Made by a program: the position numbers and the translations under genes
Source: Polymorphobacter multimanifer
GTDB lineage: Bacteria; Pseudomonadota; Alphaproteobacteria; Sphingomonadales; Sphingomonadaceae
Reading direction: 5' to 3'
DNA: 64,000 bases
NCBI RefSeq assembly: GCF_014205635.1
Contig: NZ_JACIIV010000001.1
Location: 186,001-250,000, forward strand
Shown here: positions 46,620 to 56,238 of the stretch, one piece after another
Numbering within the stretch: position 1 is the first letter of the stretch
How the letters are laid out: each line of letters opens with the position of its first letter
The notes under the pieces: generated by a model
Database searches by the model: none
Told to the model about the DNA's origin: nothing
Seen by the model: only the letters and a program-made list of their open reading frames with translations

Positions 46620-48353
46620 TCACCGTGCAGCCACCTCGGTCGTCCGGTCATAAACCTGTTTGCCTGCAATGAACGTCCGCTCGACCTTGATATCCTGGAT
46701 GCGCTCGGGATCGATACCGAGCAAGTCCGCACTCAGCACCGCAAAGTCCGCTGCCTTGCCCACTTCGATCGACCCCAGGGTCTTTTCGTCGAAGGTCATC
46801 CACGCCGATTCCGCCGTGTGCATCCGCAGCGCATCGGCCGCCGACACCCCCTCCTCGGCCAGCCCCTTCACCGTCCCGTTCCACGTCCGCCGCGTCACCG
46901 CCGCATAAATCGCCGCAATCGGCCCATAAGGCCCGGCATCCGACCCGAAAGACACGCGAATCCCGCGCTTCACCAGCGATCCCGCCGGCTCCTGCGTCAG
47001 CTCGCGCGCCGGTTCCAGCGCCTCATCGGCATAGGACCCCAAGGACAGCAGAAACCCCGGCTGGCTCGCCACCGCCAGCCCCAGGTCGGCCATCTTGTCG
47101 ATCGTCGCCTGCGGCGGCTTCACCGCGACATGGTGAAGATAGTTGCGATGGTCGGCCCTCGGCAGCTCGGCCAGAATGCGCCCGAACTCGTTCACCGTCA
47201 TCACCACCGCCGCATCGCCCATCACATGGATGCCGAGCTGCCAGCCCAGCTCGTGCGCGCGCTTCGCCGTGCGATAAAAGGCCGAGTCCGGAATCCGCTG
47301 CTCGCCCGTGAAGCCCGGCCGGTTCTCATATTCCTTCGTCGACCAGAAGATCGGCGCGCTCATCCCGCCATCGATGCTCATCTTCACCGCCCCCATCTTG
47401 AGCTTGGGGTGGCTGAACACCTTGTTCCGGTCGATCGCCTCGATCTCCTTGATGCTCACCCGCACCCCCTCCTCGGGGTCATCATGGCGATCGTAACCGG
47501 GATAGACGCGAAGCTGGGTGCGCAGCCGCGGCAGCTCGTCACCCACCACGCCATAGATGAAGTCGAGCGTCTTGAAGTCGTCGCCGCGCAGCCCCGCCAC
47601 ATTGGCCGTCGTCACGCCCAGCGACACCAGCTGCCGAAGCTGGGTGCGCCAATCCGCCATCTTCTGCTCAGGGCTGCTCACCCCGCGCAGCTTCTCGGGC
47701 GGCATCGCATCCCAGATCACCCGCCGCGCCGCTTCCAGCACCTTGCCGGTCGGCTCGCCGCGCGCATCGCGCACGATCTCGCCGCCCTTGGGGTGGGTAT
47801 CCTTCGTCACCTTCGCCGCCACAAGTGCGGCACTGTTCACCAGCAGCGTGTGCGGCCCGCGCGCAATCGACACCGGGTTGTCGGGCGCCACCGCATCGAA
47901 ATCCGCCTTGCTCGGCAGTGCCGTGTTCGGCCATTCCTCGCGCGATACCTCGCCGACGATCCACTCCCCCTTCGGTGTCTTCGCCACCTGCGCCTTGATC
48001 GCCGCCACAAGTGCGGGGATCGTCGTCACCCCCACCAGCCACTCGGGCACCGCCTCGATCATCGAGCTATAGCGCCACGGCTGCAGCGGCCCGCTCAGAT
48101 GGATATGATTGTCATAAAAGCCCGGCACCATCGTCCTGCCGCCAAGATCGACCACCTTGGTCCCAGCCCCTGCCAGCTTGCCGACGGCATCCGCCTTGCC
48201 GACAGCGACAATCACCCCGCCCCGCACCGCCACGGCCTCGGCCCTGGGCGTGCGCGCATCCACCGTCAGAATATTTGCATTCGTCAGGATAAGGTCGGGA
48301 GCCTGCGCCGCGGCCGGTCCGGCAATCACCAATGCCAAAATCCCGATGCGCAT
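46620..48353 (-). CDS. Exported amidohydrolase (YtcJ-like), Sec signal
   Basis: A 577-residue amidohydrolase-3 family protein with an ordinary signal peptide (MRIGILALVIAGPAAAQA). Metal motifs are GFYDNHIHLSG, LGIHVMGDAAV, YLHHVAVKP and the late SFGSDAGPYGP. Like its downstream neighbour it has the composite-domain ends DLILTNANILTVD and KAADFAVL. The pair probably arose by duplication but now use different export routes. Substrate unknown. Confidence 0.85.
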   Translation of the reverse strand: MRIGILALVIAGPAAAQAPDLILTNANILTVDARTPRAEAVAVRGGVIVAVGKADAVGKLAGAGTKVVDLGGRTMVPGFYDNHIHLSGPLQPWRYSSMIEAVPEWLVGVTTIPALVAAIKAQVAKTPKGEWIVGEVSREEWPNTALPSKADFDAVAPDNPVSIARGPHTLLVNSAALVAAKVTKDTHPKGGEIVRDARGEPTGKVLEAARRVIWDAMPPEKLRGVSSPEQKMADWRTQLRQLVSLGVTTANVAGLRGDDFKTLDFIYGVVGDELPRLRTQLRVYPGYDRHDDPEEGVRVSIKEIEAIDRNKVFSHPKLKMGAVKMSIDGGMSAPIFWSTKEYENRPGFTGEQRIPDSAFYRTAKRAHELGWQLGIHVMGDAAVVMTVNEFGRILAELPRADHRNYLHHVAVKPPQATIDKMADLGLAVASQPGFLLSLGSYADEALEPARELTQEPAGSLVKRGIRVSFGSDAGPYGPIAAIYAAVTRRTWNGTVKGLAEEGVSAADALRMHTAESAWMTFDEKTLGSIEVGKAADFAVLSADLLGIDPERIQDIKVERTFIAGKQVYDRTTEVAAR

Positions 48354-48463
48354 CGCCCGTCTCCCCAACCCGCCCATTCGGCAGCCCCGCCCGTTTAAAC
48401 AGCCTCCCCAAGCCGGACCGGCCTGCTATGGTGCCGCAAAATCACGCTATCGGGGAGTAAATC

Positions 48464-50500
<2,037 letters not shown>

Positions 50501-51652
50501 ATGCGCCTTTTCCTGATCGCCGCTCTCGCCAGCGCCACCTCGGCGCTGGCGGAGGGACCGGCTCCCGATTTCGCAAACGACAGCGCGTGGCTCTGCCGCC
50601 CCGGCCGCAGCGACGCCTGTGCGGTGCCCATCGCCGTCACCGCGGTCGCCGCCAACGGCACCACGCGCCCCGATGCCCTGCCCACGCCCAAAATGGCGCC
50701 GCAGATCGATTGCTTCTACGTCTATCCCACCGTCAGCACCGACCAGACCCCCAATTCGGATCTTGTCATAGACGCCGCCGAGCGCAACGTTGCCCGCGTC
50801 CAGTTCGCCCAGATGCGGCAAGTCTGCCGCCCCTATGCCCCCATGTACCGCCAGGTCACATTGAAGGGCCTGCGCGACGCAATGACCGGCCAGGCCACCA
50901 CGGCAGACCGCGCCATGGCCTATCAGGACGTCGCCGCCGCCTTCGCGCATTACATGAAGCACGACAACCAGGGCCGCGGCGTCATTCTCTACGGCCACAG
51001 CCAGGGCAGCGGCGTCCTCAAGGCGCTCATCGCCAATGAAATCGAGGGCAAGCCGGCCGCCGCGCAAGTCATCGCCGCCTGGCTCCCCGGCACCAACGTC
51101 CTCGTCCCTGAAGGCAAGCCCGTCGGCGGCGACTTCAAGGTCATGCCACTCTGCACCGCCGCCGATCAGGCCGGCTGCATCCTCAGCTGGGTCACCTTCC
51201 GCAACACCGCCACGCCCCCCGCCAGCGCCCGCTTCGCCCGCACCAGCCAGCCCGGCATGAAGGTCGCCTGCACCAACCCCGCGGCGCTGCGCGGCGGCAA
51301 GGCCATGATGCGCGCCATCCTGCCCGCCGGCCCGAGCATCGTCGATAACAGCACCCCGGTGCCGGTCTGGGCCAGCGGCGCCAGCGTCACCACGCCCTTC
51401 GTCAGCCTCCCCGGCCTTCTCACCGGCGAATGCATCGATGAAGGCGGCGCCCAGCGCCTCAGCATCATCACCAACGCCGATTCCGCCGATCCCCGCACCG
51501 ACGAGATCGGCGGCGATGTCATCGTCGCCGGCCAGGTGCAGGCCGATTGGGGCCTCCACCTCATCGACGTCAATGTGGCGCTCGGGGATCTGTTGGCCCT
51601 CGCCCCGGCACAGGCCGCAGCCTGGAGCAAGCTGCGACAAGCCGCTCAGTAA
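50501..51652 (+). CDS. DUF3089 alpha/beta-hydrolase, exported
   Basis: A 383-residue protein with a signal peptide (MRLFLIAALASATSALA). DUF3089 features are DCFYVYPTVSTDQTPNSDL in part, the nucleophile elbow YGHSQGSG, and HLIDVNVALGDL near the end. The family is lysophospholipase-like; esterase activity in the periplasm is a reasonable guess. It starts immediately after the preceding stop, so it is in the same operon. Confidence 0.85.
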   Translation: MRLFLIAALASATSALAEGPAPDFANDSAWLCRPGRSDACAVPIAVTAVAANGTTRPDALPTPKMAPQIDCFYVYPTVSTDQTPNSDLVIDAAERNVARVQFAQMRQVCRPYAPMYRQVTLKGLRDAMTGQATTADRAMAYQDVAAAFAHYMKHDNQGRGVILYGHSQGSGVLKALIANEIEGKPAAAQVIAAWLPGTNVLVPEGKPVGGDFKVMPLCTAADQAGCILSWVTFRNTATPPASARFARTSQPGMKVACTNPAALRGGKAMMRAILPAGPSIVDNSTPVPVWASGASVTTPFVSLPGLLTGECIDEGGAQRLSIITNADSADPRTDEIGGDVIVAGQVQADWGLHLIDVNVALGDLLALAPAQAAAWSKLRQAAQ

Positions 51653-51683
51653 CCGTTCAGTCCGCCACAGCGTATAGGGAAGC

Positions 51684-52193
51684 ATGATCCATCGCCGCAC
51701 CTTTATCGCCATGGCCGCTGCCGCCGCTGCCCTGCCCTTCATCCGCCGCTTCGCCGACACGCCGGCGCTCGCGGCAGACACCAGGGCTGCAAAGTTCAGC
51801 TACACCCTCTCCGACGAGGCGTGGAAAAAGAAGCTCGCCCCCGATGCCTATCAGGTGCTCCGCCACGAAAGCACCGAGCGCCCCTACACCTCGCCCCTCA
51901 ACAAGGAAAAGCGTGCCGGCACCTTCGTTTGCGCCGGCTGCGAGCTGCCGCTTTTCAGCAGCACCACCAAATACGAAAGCGGCACCGGCTGGCCCAGCTT
52001 CTGGCAACCGCTGAAAGGTGCGGTCGGCACCGAAACCGACAAGAGCATCCCGTTCATGGTCCGCACCGAAGTCCATTGCGCGCGTTGCGGCGGCCATCTC
52101 GGCCATGTCTTCGACGATGGCCCCAAGCCCACCGGCCTGCGCTACTGCATGAACGGCGTCTCGCTCAAATTCGCCCCCGCAAAGGCCGCCTGA
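51684..52193 (+). CDS. msrB: Peptide methionine-(R)-sulfoxide reductase MsrB, Tat-exported
   Basis: A 169-residue enzyme reducing methionine-R-sulfoxide in proteins. The N-terminus [17 protein letters not shown] is a twin-arginine-type signal, so it should act in the periplasm. Zinc cysteines C83/C86 and C132/C135 ([19 protein letters not shown]) and the catalytic C155 in RYCMNG are present. The stop overlaps the msrA start by one base (TGATG), so MsrB and MsrA are made together. Confidence 0.93.
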   Translation: MIHRRTFIAMAAAAAALPFIRRFADTPALAADTRAAKFSYTLSDEAWKKKLAPDAYQVLRHESTERPYTSPLNKEKRAGTFVCAGCELPLFSSTTKYESGTGWPSFWQPLKGAVGTETDKSIPFMVRTEVHCARCGGHLGHVFDDGPKPTGLRYCMNGVSLKFAPAKAA

Positions 52194-52855
52194 TGCGCAT
52201 CGCCCTCGCCTCGCTCCTTCTCGCCACCGCTGCCTGCAGCAGCGCCATCGGTGCCGAGCGCATGGTCCTCGCCCCCGCCCCTGCTCAGGACGAAGCGCTG
52301 AAAGCCGGCCCTCTCAAGACCGCCGTCTTCGCCGGCGGCTGCTTCTGGGGCGTCGAAGGCGTGTTCGAGCGCGTGAAGGGCGTGCAGTCGGTCCGCTCCG
52401 GCTATGCCGGCGGCGCCAGGGCCACCGCGAGCTATACGCTCATCGGCTCGGGCCTCACCGGCCATGCCGAGGCCGTCGAGATCAGATACGATCCCGCCAA
52501 GGTCAGCTACGGCACGCTGCTCCGCGTCTTCTATTCGGTCGCCCACAATCCCACCCAGCTCAACTATCAGGGGCCGGACCGCGGCAGCCAGTATCGCAGT
52601 GCCATCTTCCCCCAGTCCCCCGAGCAGGAAAAACTCGCCCGCGCCTATGTCGCCCAGCTCGAAAAAGCCGGCACCTGGGGCAAGATCGTCACCACCTTCG
52701 AGGCCAAAAAGCCCTTCTATCTCGCCGAGGATCATCATCAGGATTATCTCCGCGCCAATCCCACCCAGCCCTATATCGCCATCAACGACATCCCCAAGGT
52801 CGAGGGGCTCAAGCGCATGTTCCCGGCGCTCTGGTCCGATCGGCCCGCGGTCTGA
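52193..52855 (+). CDS. msrA: Peptide methionine-(S)-sulfoxide reductase MsrA, probable lipoprotein
   Basis: A 220-residue enzyme with a lipobox-like N-terminus (SLLLATAAC, Cys about 15), suggesting attachment to a membrane facing the periplasm. The catalytic Cys is in AGGCFWGVEGVFE (C50); RSGYAGG, GHAEAVEI and DHHQDYLRANP are family motifs. It overlaps msrB and is followed 4 bases later by cueR. The open frame extends upstream inside msrB, but the signal and TGATG coupling fix the start. Confidence 0.93.
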   Translation: MRIALASLLLATAACSSAIGAERMVLAPAPAQDEALKAGPLKTAVFAGGCFWGVEGVFERVKGVQSVRSGYAGGARATASYTLIGSGLTGHAEAVEIRYDPAKVSYGTLLRVFYSVAHNPTQLNYQGPDRGSQYRSAIFPQSPEQEKLARAYVAQLEKAGTWGKIVTTFEAKKPFYLAEDHHQDYLRANPTQPYIAINDIPKVEGLKRMFPALWSDRPAV

Positions 52856-52859
52856 GGCC

Positions 52860-53249
52860 ATGAAGATCGGCGAGATCGCGCGCGCCAGCGGCATCAGCCC
52901 GCGCATGATCCGCCATTACGAATCCCTCGGCCTCATCCCCAATCCCGGCCGCGAGGCGAGCAACTACCGCAGTTATGCCGCCACCGATCTCGATCGCCTG
53001 CGCTTCATCCGCCGCGCCCGCGATCTCGGCTTTCCCCTGCCCGAAATCGCCAGTCTCATCAGCCTCTGGCAAAATCCGTCGCGCGCCAGCGCCGAAGTCA
53101 AGGCCCTCGCCCTCGCCCGCGCCCGCACCCTGCAAACCCAGGTCGCCGAACTCGAAGCCATGCGCGCCAGCCTCGAAGCCCTCGCCGCCGCCTGCCACGG
53201 CGACGATCAACCCGAATGCGCCATCCTCAGCACGCTGGCCAAACCATAA
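52860..53249 (+). CDS. cueR: CueR-like Cu(I)-responsive MerR regulator
   Basis: A 129-residue MerR-family protein: HTH and wing (MKIGEIARASGISPRMIRHY in part, NYRSYAATDLDRLRFI), a dimerisation coiled coil (VKALALARARTLQTQVAELE in part), and a C-terminal metal loop CHGDDQPECAI whose two cysteines match the Cu(I)-binding C-x7-C of CueR. It would twist and activate the copA promoter on copper binding; a fitting operator lies at 56142-56162. It is the third gene of an msrB-msrA-cueR unit. Confidence 0.9.
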   Translation: MKIGEIARASGISPRMIRHYESLGLIPNPGREASNYRSYAATDLDRLRFIRRARDLGFPLPEIASLISLWQNPSRASAEVKALALARARTLQTQVAELEAMRASLEALAAACHGDDQPECAILSTLAKP

Positions 53250-53250
53250 C

Positions 53251-53301
53251 CTCCCTCCTCCTCGCGGGGAGGGCGACTCGCGCGCCTTCGCGCGAGCGGG
53301 A
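53251..53301 (+). repeat. Palindromic repeat, related copy D
   Basis: CTCCCTCCTCCTCGCGGGGAG, followed by a perfect CTCGCGCG-CCTT-CGCGCGAG hairpin (53277-53296), right after the cueR stop. It resembles copies A-C in order of stems and in the GGGCGACTCG core. It has no T-run but may serve as a transcription or RNA-stability barrier between convergent cueR and copB. Confidence 0.65.
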
Positions 53302-53332
53302 ACGTCTTCCCGTCGCCCCGACGGCAAGAAAT

Positions 53333-53441
53333 GCCTCCGGCGGCCGAGGCCTCAGGCCCCGGACCCCGAAACTGCCCGCGATGGCTTGCGCGAGTACCTC
53401 AACAAAGGGATCTGGGGCCGTCGGCCCCAGCCGCCGGAGGC
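53333..53441. repeat. 109-bp element with 12-bp terminal inverted repeats
   Basis: GCCTCCGGCGGC at 53333-53344 and its exact complement at 53430-53441 bound 109 bases that contain a TGGGGCC-GTC-GGCCCCA hairpin (53413-53429) and no gene. This looks like a small non-autonomous (MITE- or REP-like) repeat in the cueR-copB gap. Only one copy is evident in the window. Confidence 0.55.
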
Positions 53442-53452
53442 TTTCTACCTGT

Positions 53453-54148
53453 CTAGAACCAAACCCGCAGGCCCGAGCGCAGCGACCAGCCCCCCACATC
53501 CTCGCCGTCCAGCCGCGCCAGCCGTGCCGTCTCCCCAAGTTTGCGGTCGAACATCAGGCTCACATAGGGCGCAAACTTGCGGCGCACCTCGTAGCGCAGC
53601 TGCACCCCCGCCTCGATCGTGGAGAACCCCGCCCCCACCCGCCGCTCGGGGGCATCGGTCAGGTAGAAGTCGGTTTCCACCATCGGCGTCGCGATCAGCC
53701 GGTTGCTGATCAGCAGGCTCGCCCGCTGCCGCACCCGCAGATGCACATCGCCGCGTTCGCCCACAAACACATGCGCCTGGCTGTCGAGCAGATACGGCGC
53801 CAGCCCCTGCACGCCCGCCACCAGATAGCCGCGCCGGTCGGGCTCTGCATCCACCCGCACCCCGCCCTGCACATCGAAGAAGCCCCCGAGATTATGGCTC
53901 CACAACAGCTGCAGTTCGGCCTGCTCCACCTGGCCGCCGGTCCGTTCGCCTTCGGTCTTCACCCACAGCTTGTCGAAGTCGGTCCCCAGCCAGCCCTGCC
54001 CTTCCCAATTGAAGATATCGGTCCCGCCCGCCCGCGCATAATCGAGCTCGGCCTCGGCATAATGAAAGGTCTGGCCGCCGTGCATCGGGTCGGCCGCAGC
54101 CACCGGCGCGCCGGCCAGCAGCGCCGCACAGACAACAAGCGCCCGCAT
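53453..54148 (-). CDS. copB: Copper resistance protein B (outer-membrane CopB/PcoB)
   Basis: A 231-residue exported protein (signal MRALVVCAALLAGAPVAAA) predicted to be a small beta-barrel: alternating strands such as WVKTEGERTGGQVEQAELQ, GGVRVDAEPDRRGYLVAG and LRYEVRRKFAPYVSLMFD, ending in a terminal aromatic, RSGLRVWF. CopB helps sequester or export copper at the outer membrane. Its ATG overlaps the copA stop (TGATG), so the two are coupled. A longer frame to 54259 exists inside copA. Confidence 0.9.
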   Translation of the reverse strand: MRALVVCAALLAGAPVAAADPMHGGQTFHYAEAELDYARAGGTDIFNWEGQGWLGTDFDKLWVKTEGERTGGQVEQAELQLLWSHNLGGFFDVQGGVRVDAEPDRRGYLVAGVQGLAPYLLDSQAHVFVGERGDVHLRVRQRASLLISNRLIATPMVETDFYLTDAPERRVGAGFSTIEAGVQLRYEVRRKFAPYVSLMFDRKLGETARLARLDGEDVGGWSLRSGLRVWF

Positions 54149-56127
54149 CAGTGGATATGCGGCGTGGAGGCCGGCAGGCTGCCGTCGGGAGCGGCAATCA
54201 CCAGCTTCTGCATCATCCCGCTCGCCATATGGTAGAGCAGGTGGCAGTGCAGCGGCCATTCCCCGGGCTCATCGGCAGTCAGCACGATCGATTGCGTCCG
54301 CCCCGGCGCCACCACGATCACATTCTTCAGCGGCATCTGCCCCATCTTCTGGCCATTCTCCACTTCGAAGAACAGCCCGTGCAGATGCATCGGATGCGCC
54401 ATCATCGTCTCGTTGATGAAGGTGATCCGCACCCGCTCGCCATATTGCAGCACCAGCGGGTCGGCCTCGCCATAGCGCTTGCCGTTGAGCGTCCAGATAT
54501 AGCGGTTCATGTTGCCCGTCAGCCGCAGCACGATCTCGCGGCCGGGCTCGCGCACATCCTCCGCCGGCTCGGCGCGCACCAGGTCGCGCATCGAAAGCAC
54601 ACGGGCCCCGCGGGGCGCCCCCGTCGCCCAGCCCATCACCCGCCCCGAGCCATCCACATCGCCCTCGCGCGCAATCTCGCCGTGGTCCATCCCCGCCATG
54701 GCATTGCTGCCATAGCCATAATCCACCCGCGGAAACGGCGTGTCACCACCCGCCACCACCGCCGATCCCTCGCGCACCGCCCCCCGCACCACTGATGGCG
54801 TGCAATGCCCCATCGCCGCATGCCCCGCCGGGCACGCCGGGTCCGCCACGGCCGGCGCTGCCGCCGCCTTCGGCACGCAATGCCCCATCGCGGCATGCTC
54901 CGCCGGGCACGCCGGGTCCACCACGGCCGGTGTTGCCGCCGCCTTCGGCACGCAATGCCCCATCGCAGCATGCTCCGCCGGGCACGCAGGGTCCGCCACG
55001 ACCGGCGCCGCAGCGCCCTCCATCACGCAATGCCCCATCGCCGCATGCTCGGGCGAACACTCGCCCCCCGGCGCCGCCATCCTGTCCATGCCATGCCCCA
55101 TTTCGCCCGCCAGCAGGATCTGCCGCGGCCGGCCCTCGGGCGCCGTCACTGCCATGCCGGCGCGCGGCCCCAGGCTCGCCAGCACGCTCGCCTTGCGGTC
55201 CATCGTCTCGATCCACAGCGGCACCGCGCCATCATCGGCGAGCGTCACCATCACATCATAGGTCTCGGCCACACCCATGCGCAATTCGTCCACCCGCACC
55301 GGCGCCACCCGACGGCCATCGGCGGCCACGATCTCCATCGCCGCCCCCGGTGCCCGCACATCGATGAAGCTCATCGCCGAGCCATTCACGATCCGCAGCC
55401 GCACCCGCTCGCCGGCATGCGCCTCCAGCCAGGGTGCCCGCGCACTTGTCTGCCCATTGAGCAGCAGCGCATAGCCTGACACATCGGAAATGTCGGTCGG
55501 GTCCATCCGCATCGTCCCCCAGCTCGCCCGGTCCTTCAGCGTCGCCCCAAGCCCGAACTTCCCGGCATCGCGCACCAGCTCGGGCAGCGTCCGCTTGTTC
55601 CAGTTGTAATAATCCGATTCCGCCTTGAGATTGTTGAAAATTCGTCCCGGCGCCGTCTCGTGATGGTCCGAAATCAGCAGCACATGCTCGCGGTCCGAAA
55701 CAATCGGGTCTTCGCCCGCGGGGTCGATGATCAGCGCCGCATATTGCCCCGCCTGCTCATCGAGCGAATGCGCATGATACCAATAGGTCCCGCTCTGCCG
55801 CACCGGAAACTTGTAGGTGAAGCTCGACTTGCCCGGAATTCCGCCGAAGCCGTTGAACCCCGGCGAGCCATCCTGGCTGCCATCGAGCAGCAGCCCATGC
55901 CAATGGATCGAGGTCTTGCCCTTCAGCCGGTTCTCCACCGAAATCTCGGCGGTCTCGCCTTCCTTCAGCCGCAGCACCGGTCCCGGCACGCTGCCGTTCA
56001 TCGTCACCACCCGGCTCATCGTGCCCGGCACCACCTCGAGGTCATGCGCATCCACGACCAGCTTGAGCGGCGCCGCCAGGGCTGCGGTGGTGGCAAACAG
56101 CGCCAACAGGCAAAAACGCATCATCAT
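54148..56127 (-). CDS. copA: Copper resistance multicopper oxidase CopA (PcoA-type)
   Basis: A 659-residue periplasmic oxidase with a Sec-type signal (MRFCLLALFATTAALAAP). Copper-ligand motifs are IHWHGLLLDG, YWYHAHSLDEQAG, HPMHLHGLFFEV and HCHLLYHMASGMM. Between cupredoxin domains 2 and 3 lies a Met/His/Cys-rich insert of four 25-residue repeats (CPAEHAAMGHC units). It oxidises Cu(I) or binds excess copper. The family is normally Tat-exported; here no RR motif is visible at the start chosen. A MerR-type operator is directly upstream. Confidence 0.93.
   Translation of the reverse strand: MMMRFCLLALFATTAALAAPLKLVVDAHDLEVVPGTMSRVVTMNGSVPGPVLRLKEGETAEISVENRLKGKTSIHWHGLLLDGSQDGSPGFNGFGGIPGKSSFTYKFPVRQSGTYWYHAHSLDEQAGQYAALIIDPAGEDPIVSDREHVLLISDHHETAPGRIFNNLKAESDYYNWNKRTLPELVRDAGKFGLGATLKDRASWGTMRMDPTDISDVSGYALLLNGQTSARAPWLEAHAGERVRLRIVNGSAMSFIDVRAPGAAMEIVAADGRRVAPVRVDELRMGVAETYDVMVTLADDGAVPLWIETMDRKASVLASLGPRAGMAVTAPEGRPRQILLAGEMGHGMDRMAAPGGECSPEHAAMGHCVMEGAAAPVVADPACPAEHAAMGHCVPKAAATPAVVDPACPAEHAAMGHCVPKAAAAPAVADPACPAGHAAMGHCTPSVVRGAVREGSAVVAGGDTPFPRVDYGYGSNAMAGMDHGEIAREGDVDGSGRVMGWATGAPRGARVLSMRDLVRAEPAEDVREPGREIVLRLTGNMNRYIWTLNGKRYGEADPLVLQYGERVRITFINETMMAHPMHLHGLFFEVENGQKMGQMPLKNVIVVAPGRTQSIVLTADEPGEWPLHCHLLYHMASGMMQKLVIAAPDGSLPASTPHIH
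54802..55059 (-). repeat. 75-bp tandem repeats encoding Cys/His/Met copper motifs in copA
   Basis: Three full 25-codon units plus a fourth partial unit, each with C-[PS]-x-[EG]-H-A-A-M-G-H-C followed by an Ala/Pro/Val spacer ending DPA. The two middle units are nearly identical at protein level, suggesting recent expansion. The motif supplies thiol, imidazole and thioether ligands suited to Cu(I). Confidence 0.9.
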
Positions 56128-56134
56128 GTCGGTG

Positions 56135-56165
56135 CGGATAGACCCTCACACCATGTCAAGGTCAA
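56135..56165 (-). promoter_or_regulatory. CueR-type operator/promoter of copAB
   Basis: On the minus strand ACCTTGAC-ATGGT-GTGAGGGT (56162-56142) forms a dyad with 6 of 8 arm positions matching, overlapping a TTGACC -35 (56165-56160). A weak -10, TATCCG, follows after 19 bases (56140-56135). An over-long 19-bp spacer with a dyad between the hexamers is the hallmark of MerR-family promoters. The predicted start lies within a few bases of the copA ATG, implying a very short leader or none. Confidence 0.7.
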
Positions 56166-56238
56166 GGGGCTGGGTGTCGGCGGGAGAAAACGCCGCGGCG
56201 TCTCCCGATAGAGCTTCATTGTCTCCCTGCGCGCTCGC

